DNA of 5,026 nucleotides from Chloroflexota bacterium (GTDB lineage Bacteria > Chloroflexota > Dehalococcoidia > Plut-88900): positions 6,515 through 11,540 of the forward strand of contig JADFJI010000033.1 in assembly GCA_022566235.1 (NCBI GenBank), written 5' to 3'. The stretch's first letter is position 1; each line of letters starts with the position of its first letter. The notes under the pieces were generated by a model. It was not told the DNA's origin and did no database searches. It saw nothing but the letters and a program-made list of their open reading frames with translations. This document shows, piece by piece, positions 1 to 4,964 of the stretch. A program made the position numbers and the translations under genes.

Positions 1-486
1 TGCAGTGACTAGCCCGCGATGTTTGGCCACCCTTATCTCAGTCAGACGAATCCAACCCTCAAGTATATGAGGGAGGGCCTGGTCGATGGACTCAACCTCC
101 GACACTGGCATCTCGTTGGTTACTAATTCAGGGCTAGGTGGGACCCGTAGTAGCTCTCTAAGACCTGACAGATTCAGTGTCTTAAAGAATCGCAATATTT
201 CATCTTCATCCTTGGGTCCGACTTGAACTCTGTCCAAGAGTGTAAACAGTTGCCTGCCAGGTTCCTCCGGTTTCCACTGCCTCAACACTTGAGCCCATCC
301 TAGCAAGTCTTCCGTAGCTGTCACAAAGTGAGAAAGCCCTTCTATGCAAAGGTAGGCGGTTTCCTGTGGGGTAATATCTTGACTAGCTCTCTCCATCACC
401 ATGGAGGCAGCAAAGGCCCTTTGAGCTGTGGAGAAACGAACAGCGTTTCTCAAGACGTCGATATCGCTGATAATCAGTGTGCCCAT
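1..486 (-). CDS. Hypothetical protein, partial (3' end outside window), probable downstream part of a frameshifted gene
   Basis: From an ATG at 486-484 this frame stays open for 162 codons to the window edge with no stop. I do not recognise the family. The product begins MGTLIISDIDVLRNAV and then looks mainly helical, soluble and acidic-amphipathic, with stretches such as RAFAASMVMERASQ, FVTATEDLLGWAQVL and EDEILRFFKTLNLSGL. I see no signal peptide, membrane segment or cysteine motif. The ATG has no Shine-Dalgarno sequence, and an in-frame TGA lies just two codons upstream. The preceding sequence in the next frame ends in a beta-like stretch (LELVTVYLNDG) that would join smoothly to TLIISDIDVL if one G of the GGG at 481-483 were removed. 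The true N-terminus is therefore probably further upstream and the ATG at 486 may not be used. Base composition by eye is AT-richer than the genes at 1288-3345 and 3759-4718. That the frame is coding is fairly safe; function is unknown. Confidence 0.55.
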   Translation of the reverse strand, partial: MGTLIISDIDVLRNAVRFSTAQRAFAASMVMERASQDITPQETAYLCIEGLSHFVTATEDLLGWAQVLRQWKPEEPGRQLFTLLDRVQVGPKDEDEILRFFKTLNLSGLRELLRVPPSPELVTNEMPVSEVESIDQALPHILEGWIRLTEIRVAKHRGLVTA

Positions 487-647
487 CGTTCAAATACACC
501 GTAACGAGTTCGAGTTCCATTGGTGGGCCATTGGGGGTCCGAACTCTGTAGGCAATTCTACATTGCCGTCCAGTCCCGCTCAATGCGGTTCAAGGGTTCT
601 ATGCCGGCTCCGGCGAAAGCGATCACTTGCGGGCCTGGTTCCGGCAT
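487..647 (-). pseudogene. Upstream fragments of the same broken gene, in two other frames
   Basis: Two short minus-strand frames precede the open frame at 1-486, each one base out of step with the next. The first starts at an ATG at 647-645 and reads MPEPGPQVIAFAGAG and so on to RIERDWTAM, with a TAG at 560-558. The second opens after a TGA at 592-590 and reads QCRIAYRVRTPNG, then MELELVTVYLNDG, and runs past 486 to a stop at 383. Read in order, fragment one, fragment two and the 1-486 frame form a plausible continuous protein if a single base is skipped at two places (about 560-590 and about 481-483). Both shifts have the same sense, as expected for two one-base insertions. Alternatives are assembly or sequencing error, or chance open frames upstream of a gene that starts at 486, 520 (ATG) or 583 (TTG). 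None of these starts has a visible ribosome binding site. Confidence 0.35.
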
Positions 648-690
648 TCGCCGTAATCTCTGAGAGCGTGTGTGAAAAAGCGTCAGACCC

Positions 691-744
691 TGTCATGCTG
701 ACCCCGACAAGTCCCGAGTATCGGGACTTGTCGGGGAAGAATCT
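691..744. repeat. Hairpin repeat with 16-bp perfect arms, overlapping the 3' end of the GIY-YIG gene
   Basis: CCCCGACAAGTCCCGA (702-717) and its exact reverse complement TCGGGACTTGTCGGGG (721-736) flank a 3-base loop, GTA. On the outside the element has TGTCATGCTGA at left and AAGAATCT at right. Read on the minus strand, its edges are AGATTCTTCCCC and GGGGTCAGCATGACA. These closely match the edges of the element at 1200-1236. The hairpin would be very stable in RNA and could slow or stop transcription of the GIY-YIG gene, but no T-tract follows it on either strand. I therefore call it a repeat rather than a classical terminator. It encodes the last residues and the stop codon of the GIY-YIG gene. 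Confidence 0.85.
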
Positions 745-1034
745 AAGGCGTCAAACCATTCAGCACTCAGGTCAACCCAATGGGGATTTGCTGATTCCAG
801 GAGGGCCGTTTTCCTACTCCTTAGCCATCCCTTGATCTGCTTCTCACGAGCAATGGCGGCATGCACATCGCTGGTGGTCTCGTAGTATGCCAACCACGAG
901 AGGTTATACCTGCTGGTAAACCCTGGCACCAGCTTGCGTTTGTGTTCATACATCCTTCGTTGGAGATCATTCGTCATTCCCACGTATAACTTGTGTGTTG
1001 CGTTCGTCAGGATGTAGACGTAGTAGGTCCTCAT
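693..1034 (-). CDS. Small stand-alone GIY-YIG nuclease-domain protein
   Basis: The 113-residue product is essentially one GIY-YIG domain. The YYVYI stretch (residues 4-8) stands for GIY, and Y17-V18-G19 stands for YIG. Then come R26, E30 and H31 in the NDLQRRMYEHK helix, E64 in the REKQIKGW helix, and the family-typical ending NPHW-DLS-EWF (83-94). R26 is the usual catalytic arginine; the metal-binding glutamate of the family is probably E64. Single-domain members of this type (YhbQ/UPF0213-like) are common in bacteria, and their cellular role is mostly unknown. I chose the ATG at 1034 because homologues typically begin M-(R/K)-T-Y-Y-V-Y. A GTG at 1052 in the same frame lies inside an intergenic repeat and would add only six residues encoded by it. 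The C-terminal residues from about 98 (DSSPTSPDTRDLSGSA) and the TGA are supplied by a hairpin repeat at 691-744, so they are unlikely to be an ancestral part of the domain. No strong ribosome binding site is visible, only AAGG close to the ATG. Confidence 0.9.
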   Translation of the reverse strand: MRTYYVYILTNATHKLYVGMTNDLQRRMYEHKRKLVPGFTSRYNLSWLAYYETTSDVHAAIAREKQIKGWLRSRKTALLESANPHWVDLSAEWFDALDSSPTSPDTRDLSGSA

Positions 1035-1041
1035 ACGCCTT

Positions 1042-1068
1042 AGATTCTTCACTTCGTTCAGAACGACA
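1042..1068 (+). repeat. Short intergenic repeat, AGATTCTTC ... AACGACA type
   Basis: The sequence runs AGATTCTTC, then ACTTCGTTCAG, then AACGACA. It has the same start as the elements at 691-744 (minus strand) and 1200-1236 (plus strand), and nearly the same end (ACGACA against ATGACA), but a different centre. Strings of the kind ATTCTTCGCTTCGCTCAGAATGACA are, to my knowledge, scattered through many uncultured bacterial genomes as intergenic repeats. It lies directly upstream of the GIY-YIG start codon, in its leader. Confidence 0.5.
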
Positions 1069-1287
1069 TTTCCCTCGCAAGATATTCACACACACTATAA
1101 GACACGGATTCTCGGAACAACCCTCGACGTAGTGTTAGCCCTGTGTGGTGATAGACAGTTCGAGTGTCTCTGGTGGGGGATGGGGGGATGCCCCGCCCCA
1201 GATTCCTCCCCCGATGGGATCGGGGTCGGAATGACACAGTGGTTGAGTCCTTCGACTAGCTCAGGGTGAGCGGGGAGTTGGGGGTGG
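1069..1287. other. Repeat-rich spacer without a gene
   Basis: Apart from the hairpin element at 1200-1236, this spacer holds a G-run patch (about 1171-1198, GGTGGGGGATGGGGGG then ATGCCCCGCCCC) that can fold on itself. It also holds a stretch at 1246-1273 reading GAGTCCTTCGACTAGC then TCAGGGTGAGCG. Strings close to the latter are, from memory, a frequent intergenic repeat in environmental bacterial genomes. On the minus strand TATAGT (1094-1099) could be a -10 box for the GIY-YIG gene, but the best -35 candidate (TTGTTC, 1115-1120) is only 15 bases away, so I do not annotate a promoter. Confidence 0.4.
1200..1236 (+). repeat. Hairpin repeat, inverted relative to the 691-744 element
   Basis: AGATTCCTC is followed by CCCCGAT (1209-1215), a GGG loop, ATCGGGG (1219-1225), then TCGGAATGACA. 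The hairpin has 7-bp perfect arms. Its edges, AGATTCCTCCCC and GGGGTCGGAATGACA, differ from the minus-strand edges of the 691-744 element at only a few positions, so the two look like diverged copies in inverted orientation on either side of the GIY-YIG gene. It also lies about 50 bases past the stop of the oxidoreductase gene, but no T-run follows on the minus strand. Confidence 0.6.
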
Positions 1288-3345
1288 CTACTCCTCCAGG
1301 GAGTCGGCCAGGATCTCCACCAGGTCTCGGGCCTGGAACTTGCCCTCCTGCTCCTTGACCCGGATGCCGTCCTCGAACATCTGGAGGCAGAATGGGCAGG
1401 AGGTGCCCACCATCTCGGCCCCCGTGTCCAGGGCGTGCTGGGTGCGGACGTGGTTTATCCTCGGGCCCTTGGTCTCCTCCATCCACATGTGTCCGCCCCC
1501 CGCCCCGCAGCAGAAGCCCTTACTCCGGTTCCGGCCCTTCATCTCCATGATCTCCAGGCCGGGGATGCCCTTCAGGAGCTGTCTCGGCTCCTCGTAGATG
1601 CCGTTGTGGCGTCCCAGGTAGCAGGAATCGTGATAGGCCACCTTCTTATTGCAGGGTTTCTTGGCCTTGAGCTTGCCCTTGGCCATCAGGTCGGCTATCA
1701 GCTGGTTATGGTGGACCACGTCGAACTCGCCGCCGAACTGTGGGTACTCGTTCTTGAAGGTGTTGAAACAGTGGGGACAGGCGGTGACGATACGGCTGAT
1801 GCCGTGCTTTTTGAAGGTCTCGATGTTCTGCTGGGCCAGTGTCTGGAATAGATACTCGTTCCCCAAACGGCGGGCCGGGTCCCCGGTGCAGGTCTCCTCC
1901 TCGCCCAGAATCGAGAAGTTGACGCCCGCTGCCTTCAGCACCTTAACCAGGGACCTGGCGATGCCCTGGCTCCGCTCCTCCAGGGCCGGGGTGCAACCCA
2001 CCCAGAACAGCATGTCCGGGTGCTGGTTTTCAGAGATCAGCTTAACGTCCAGGCCCTCGGCCCAGTCGGTGCGGGTGAACTTGGTGCCGGACCAGGGGTG
2101 GCCCCTGGTCTCCATACTCATGAGGGCCGTCTGGGCCGTCTCGGGCATCTTGGACTGCTCCAGGACCAGGTGGCGGCGCATATCGACGATGCTATCGATG
2201 TGCTCTACGGCCACGGGGCACTCCTGCTCGCAGGCGCCGCAGGTCACACAGTCCCAGATGGCCTCCTCGCTGATCGCGTTTCCGATGACTGGGATTCCTG
2301 CTTCTTTGCCGTTGCCGTCTTTTTTGGCCTTGATGATTCCGGGCCCCACCTCCAGCAGGTGGTCCTTGATATTCTCCACGATGTGCATCGGGGACAGGAC
2401 CTTGCCGGTCAGGTTGGCCGGGCAGACATCGGTACAGCGTCCGCAGACGGCGCAGGCGTAGCCGTCCAGCAGCTCCTTCCAGGTGAACTCCTGGACATTG
2501 TTGGCGCCGTAGCTCTCCGCCGTCTCGATATCGGGGATGGGGTGAAGGGTGCCCATGGCATCGAGGTCGTGGAAGAAGGCGTTCAGGGGCGCTCCGACCA
2601 TGTGCATATGCTTGGAGAAGGGTATGTATATGCCAAATCCCAGGATAATGGCCAGGTGGCCCCACCAGAAGGCCCCGTGAAGGGTGTTCAGGAGGTCGAA
2701 ACTTCCCCCCTCGAAGAGCTTGCCCAGCAGGGTCCCCACCGGGGAGGCGGAGTGGGCATCGGCCGCGATGCTGCCCTGGGCCACCATGCCGCCGTGGAAC
2801 CCCTCGATAAGGAAGGTGAATACCATCAGCGAGGCGATCACCGAGACGATCACGATGGCATCGGGGCTCCTGGTCAGGTCGAAGCTCAGACGGTGGGGCC
2901 GAGCCACCCACCTGCGAAACAGGGCCCAGACCAGGGCGCTGAGGATCGCCAGGCCCAGGGCATCGATGATGAAGACGAACACCTTTAACCCGCCATCGGA
3001 CAGGATGGTTGATGAGAGGTCTGGGTCGATGGAATCGATAAAGATGAAGAGCAGGTAGCTGGCAACGAAGCTGAGGAAGCCCCAGAAGATGAATACGTGG
3101 CCCAGTCCGGCCCTGTCCTTCCAGGAGAATCTCTGGAGGACCTTCCGCTGGCCCAGGGAGACTACCAGCGCGTTCAACGATCTCCTGAGGGGCCGATCAA
3201 ACCGGTTCTCTTTTTTCCCGAGCATGATGAGGCGGAATACCCTCATGTAGAGGAGATAACCGTTTATCCCGAACCCGACGCCGGCAAAGGCAAAGACTCC
3301 AATCCAGATGGGAATTACGCCGAATATTTCCCCAGGCGGTACCAT
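1288..3345 (-). CDS. Membrane-anchored HdrD-like iron-sulfur oxidoreductase (NarI-like domain + 4Fe-4S + two cysteine-rich domains); candidate ETF:menaquinone oxidoreductase
   Basis: The 685-residue protein has three parts. The N-terminus has five likely membrane helices (about 10-38, 82-103, 120-144, 162-182, 220-244), as in NarI/HdrE-type b-cytochromes. H83, H184, H223, H230, H246 and H248 are candidate haem ligands or neighbours. The middle has two CxxCxxCxxxCP motifs (C298, C301, C304, C308 and C366, C369, C372, C376), each fit for a [4Fe-4S] cluster. The C-terminus has two HdrB/HdrD-type cysteine-rich domains: C451, C486, C523-x-x-C526, then C575, C612-C613-G, C650-x-x-C653. The second is canonical; the first has TCTG where the family usually has CCG. 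Full-length relatives of this layout include EMO, which passes electrons from acyl-CoA dehydrogenases via electron-transfer flavoprotein to menaquinone. That role is inferred, as no etfAB or acyl-CoA dehydrogenase gene is in view. The start is firm: ATG at 3345 with AGGAGG (3351-3356) five bases upstream. Gaps of about 250 and 400 bases suggest it is transcribed alone or leads its unit. Confidence 0.93.
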   Translation of the reverse strand: MVPPGEIFGVIPIWIGVFAFAGVGFGINGYLLYMRVFRLIMLGKKENRFDRPLRRSLNALVVSLGQRKVLQRFSWKDRAGLGHVFIFWGFLSFVASYLLFIFIDSIDPDLSSTILSDGGLKVFVFIIDALGLAILSALVWALFRRWVARPHRLSFDLTRSPDAIVIVSVIASLMVFTFLIEGFHGGMVAQGSIAADAHSASPVGTLLGKLFEGGSFDLLNTLHGAFWWGHLAIILGFGIYIPFSKHMHMVGAPLNAFFHDLDAMGTLHPIPDIETAESYGANNVQEFTWKELLDGYACAVCGRCTDVCPANLTGKVLSPMHIVENIKDHLLEVGPGIIKAKKDGNGKEAGIPVIGNAISEEAIWDCVTCGACEQECPVAVEHIDSIVDMRRHLVLEQSKMPETAQTALMSMETRGHPWSGTKFTRTDWAEGLDVKLISENQHPDMLFWVGCTPALEERSQGIARSLVKVLKAAGVNFSILGEEETCTGDPARRLGNEYLFQTLAQQNIETFKKHGISRIVTACPHCFNTFKNEYPQFGGEFDVVHHNQLIADLMAKGKLKAKKPCNKKVAYHDSCYLGRHNGIYEEPRQLLKGIPGLEIMEMKGRNRSKGFCCGAGGGHMWMEETKGPRINHVRTQHALDTGAEMVGTSCPFCLQMFEDGIRVKEQEGKFQARDLVEILADSLEE

Positions 3346-3350
3346 TCGGG

Positions 3351-3356
3351 CCTCCT
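3351..3356 (-). promoter_or_regulatory. Ribosome binding site (AGGAGG) of the oxidoreductase gene
   Basis: On the minus strand, AGGAGG stands five bases before the ATG at 3345. It is a full consensus match and fixes the start. A small perfect hairpin, CCAGAG-TAG-CTCTGG (3362-3376), ends five bases upstream of it. Confidence 0.85.
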
Positions 3357-3361
3357 ATAGT

Positions 3362-3376
3362 CCAGAGTAGCTCTGG
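3362..3376 (-). repeat. Small hairpin in the leader of the oxidoreductase gene
   Basis: CCAGAG (3362-3367) and CTCTGG (3371-3376) are perfect reverse complements with a 3-base loop. The hairpin sits just upstream of the ribosome binding site. It could be a protein-binding palindrome or a leader stem that keeps the site accessible; at 6 bp it could also be chance. Confidence 0.3.
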
Positions 3377-3456
3377 CTAATTGTTCCACGGGCGAGGCGT
3401 AAATGCAAATTCCGGGGGCGATAGTGGTTAATAACAGTTTCGACTATCCCCCCTTT

Positions 3457-3482
3457 CCCCCCTTCCTAGCCAGGAAGGGGGG
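3457..3482. repeat. C/G-rich hairpin with 11-bp perfect arms, followed by ATTTAAAT
   Basis: CCCCCCTTCCT (3457-3467) pairs exactly with AGGAAGGGGGG (3472-3482) across a 4-base loop, AGCC. A second C-run (CCCCCC, 3448-3453) precedes it and the palindrome ATTTAAAT (3483-3490) follows. On the plus strand it is followed by ATTTAAATAATT, which is not a true T-tract. Similar C-run hairpins with AT flanks occur, from memory, as dispersed small repeats in environmental Chloroflexota genomes. Confidence 0.7.
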
Positions 3483-3516
3483 ATTTAAATAATTGGGTGG
3501 CACCCCCAAACCCCCG

Positions 3517-3540
3517 CCAATCCCGACAAGTCGGGATTGG
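3517..3540. repeat. Hairpin repeat with 11-bp perfect arms
   Basis: CCAATCCCGAC (3517-3527) pairs with GTCGGGATTGG (3530-3540), with only AA between them. In RNA the innermost pairs would open to form the loop. The centre, CCCGACAAGTCGGG, shares the CCCGACAAGTC string with the 702-736 hairpin up to its TCGGG side. Confidence 0.7.
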
Positions 3541-3623
3541 AACCTCCTTCATCTCTTGATTCAGAGTGGCTTAGAAAGTGTCGTGTACTCGACGCTTATC
3601 AGGGGATAGGGGGGAATAAATTA

Positions 3624-3649
3624 GGTTTGTCCCGAACTCGGGACAAACC
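3624..3649. repeat. Hairpin repeat with 12-bp perfect arms
   Basis: GGTTTGTCCCGA (3624-3635) and TCGGGACAAACC (3638-3649) are perfect reverse complements around a 2-base centre. The GTCCCGA/TCGGGAC core is the same as in the 702-736 and 3654-3693 elements. Confidence 0.7.
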
Positions 3650-3653
3650 CCCG

Positions 3654-3693
3654 GTCCCGACTCGTCCCGATACTCGGGACTCGGCATCGGGAC
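3654..3693. repeat. Nested double hairpin made of four GTCCCGA/TCGGGAC heptamers
   Basis: GTCCCGA occurs at 3654-3660 and 3664-3670, and its complement TCGGGAC at 3674-3680 and 3687-3693. The inner pair closes on a TAC loop; the outer pair encloses it with a 3-base and a 6-base internal bulge. The result is a two-storey stem. With 3624-3649 it makes a block of six heptamers in 70 bases. Confidence 0.65.
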
Positions 3694-3758
3694 ACTCCAC
3701 TATTCGGGAGGGTTGTTAAACACTCTCGGTTGTACAGGCAGAGGGAACATGGTCTGCT

Positions 3759-4718
3759 CTATCCACCCTCGAAGAAGCGTTTGGGGTTTTCCACCATTAT
3801 CTGATCTATAGTCTCCTGGGTCATGCCCAGCTCCAGTAATCTGGGCAGCACCTTACGGGTGACGAAGAGGTAGCCGTCGGGGTTGGCGCGCCTGCGGGCC
3901 TCCCGGACCTCAGGGCTGGGCCTGCAGATGGGCACCGCCCAGTCGTGGCCCAGCATGATGCGGTGCACAAAGCCCGCATCCATCAAGCTCACCGCAGTCC
4001 GAACTCTGTCCTCCCAGTCGGGGGTATCGGTATCGCTGGCCCTCCCTCCGGGGAACCGGTCCAGGCCTATCCAGACGCCTTTTTTAAGAAGCCCTATGAG
4101 GTATTCCGTGTTGGTGGTATCGTTGCTGTGCCCCACGTAGACGCGACCCAGGTCCACCCCTTCGTCCTCGAAGATGCGGACCTGCTCCTCACCGACCCGG
4201 TCCGGGGCCCAGGTGTGAGTGGAGATGGGAACTCCCGTCGCCCTTTGAGCCCTGGCCGCAGCCCTCAGGATTATCTCTCCCTGGGGACTCACCCCGCCCT
4301 TATCATTGGCCACCTTTATGATCCCGGCCTTTATCCCCGTGCCCTCGATACCCTCCTCTATCTCACGGATGTACAGGGCCGCAATCCTATCGGGGTTGAC
4401 GTCCCAGAAGACCCTGGGTATGTCCCGCCAGGTGCCCGTAGCGCATATTATCTGCACCCCCGAGCCCCGGGACACCTCCTCCAAAAGCCGGATGTCCCTA
4501 CCCAGGTCCATGGTGGTAACGTCCACAATGGTACGGACGCCCTCGCCATACGCCTCCTTCAGGTCTCGTATCCCGTCCTGGATGACTCTATCCCGCTGAA
4601 TGAACTCCGGGTACACGTATTGGATGCCCGCGGAGCCCACCATAACGTGCTCGTGGGACAGGGTAAACCCCAGGTCCTTCGTATCCAGGGAGCCTAAAAC
4701 CGAATTGACAGTAGCCAC
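3759..4718 (-). CDS. Phosphotriesterase-family metal-dependent hydrolase
   Basis: The 319-residue product is a TIM-barrel amidohydrolase of the phosphotriesterase/PTE-like lactonase family. All six binuclear-metal ligands are present (numbered from the GTG at 4718): H22 and H24 in LSHEHV, the carbamylated lysine K135 in GIIKVAND, H168 in STHTW, H197 in VGHSND and D259 in LGHDW. The C-terminus IMVENPKRFF is also typical. Family members hydrolyse lactones, phosphotriesters or other esters; the natural substrate cannot be told from this sequence. No signal peptide is seen, so it is probably cytoplasmic. I chose the GTG at 4718 because AGGAGA (4728-4733) lies nine bases upstream and the product then starts with the family-like VATVNSVLGSLDTKDLGFTL. 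Other in-frame starts are GTG at 4727, which touches the ribosome binding site, and GTG at 4763, which would add 15 residues. A sigma70-type promoter lies at 4787-4815. The stop is followed by the hairpin cluster. Confidence 0.93.
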   Translation of the reverse strand: MATVNSVLGSLDTKDLGFTLSHEHVMVGSAGIQYVYPEFIQRDRVIQDGIRDLKEAYGEGVRTIVDVTTMDLGRDIRLLEEVSRGSGVQIICATGTWRDIPRVFWDVNPDRIAALYIREIEEGIEGTGIKAGIIKVANDKGGVSPQGEIILRAAARAQRATGVPISTHTWAPDRVGEEQVRIFEDEGVDLGRVYVGHSNDTTNTEYLIGLLKKGVWIGLDRFPGGRASDTDTPDWEDRVRTAVSLMDAGFVHRIMLGHDWAVPICRPSPEVREARRRANPDGYLFVTRKVLPRLLELGMTQETIDQIMVENPKRFFEGG

Positions 4719-4727
4719 CTTTGTCAC

Positions 4728-4733
4728 TCTCCT
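4728..4733 (-). promoter_or_regulatory. Ribosome binding site (AGGAGA) of the phosphotriesterase-family gene
   Basis: On the minus strand AGGAGA ends nine bases before the GTG at 4718. It lies inside the coding part of the longer alternative frame (GTG at 4763) and directly abuts the GTG at 4727, so it favours 4718 as the start. Confidence 0.6.
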
Positions 4734-4786
4734 ATGCTTGTAGAGCTGCACCGACAGGGCCACGAGACGGCGGGCTCAGCAGATGG

Positions 4787-4815
4787 ATTGTAGCCTCGAC
4801 CTCGGCATCCGTCAA
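4787..4815 (-). promoter_or_regulatory. Sigma70-type promoter for the phosphotriesterase-family gene
   Basis: On the minus strand TTGACG (4815-4810, five of six to TTGACA) is followed after exactly 17 bases by TACAAT (4792-4787, five of six to TATAAT). Transcription would begin near 4780, giving a leader of about 60 bases before the GTG at 4718, or only about 17 before the GTG at 4763. It is the best promoter match I found in the window, and it is correctly placed and oriented. Confidence 0.6.
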
Positions 4816-4964
4816 AAGTCCCGAGGGCAACCCTGGAGCAAGCTCACCCCTGAATGCTCCAAGGGGCTGGGGCCTCTACTAGCTGCCCTTTTGCTATAGA
4901 TGCACCCAGCAGATAAATCCACAGGAAGTCCAGCTTCATCTAATCACTGTGGCCTTGAGGCAGA

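Larger units (their letters stand above)
3361..3758. other. Gene-free gap with clustered hairpin repeats
   Basis: About 400 bases separate the oxidoreductase start from the phosphotriesterase stop. The only open frame of any length (3537-3719, plus strand) reads straight through hairpins and is not convincing. The gap holds at least four separate inverted repeats (annotated individually) and a C-rich stretch, CACCCCCAAACCCCCGCC, at 3501-3518. I see no clear promoter for the oxidoreductase here; TTGCAT at 3402-3407 lacks a good -10 partner. Confidence 0.6.

Noticed and set aside
428..835. Plus-strand 135-codon open frame
   Set aside because: It runs opposite the broken minus-strand gene, through the 16-bp-arm hairpin, and into the antisense of the GIY-YIG gene. 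It shows no protein-like pattern.
1200..1236. Hairpin past the oxidoreductase stop as an intrinsic terminator
   Set aside because: The stem is only 7 bp and no T-run follows it on the minus strand; it fits better as a member of the repeat family.
2020..2988. Long plus-strand open frame of 322 codons
   Set aside because: It lies entirely opposite the well-supported oxidoreductase gene and is rich in G, H, D and V as expected of an antisense shadow of a GC-rich gene. It has no family motifs.
691..3693. CRISPR array or direct-repeat/spacer structure from the recurrent TCGGGAC motifs
   Set aside because: The copies are unevenly spaced inverted repeats with no regular spacers, and no cas gene is present.
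3537..3719. Plus-strand 60-codon open frame in the hairpin cluster
   Set aside because: It reads through two perfect hairpins (giving DTRDSASGHS-like repeat-derived residues) and has no ribosome binding site.
3945..4697. Plus-strand open frame of 250 codons opposite the phosphotriesterase-family gene
   Set aside because: It is the antisense of a gene with all catalytic ligands, and its composition is not that of a recognisable protein.
4732..4920. Minus-strand frame ending ELAPGLPSG, LLTDAEVEATIHLL, SRGPVGAALQA with a TAG at 4732-4734, faintly like the end of a short-chain dehydrogenase
   Set aside because: The likeness is weak, it lacks the usual DGG ending, it has no good start, and the same bases contain a near-consensus promoter that explains the region better.
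4844..4939. Minus-strand 31-codon frame starting MKLDFLWIYLLGAS
   Set aside because: The start is hydrophobic enough to resemble a signal segment, but there is no ribosome binding site, it is very short, and nothing supports it as a gene.
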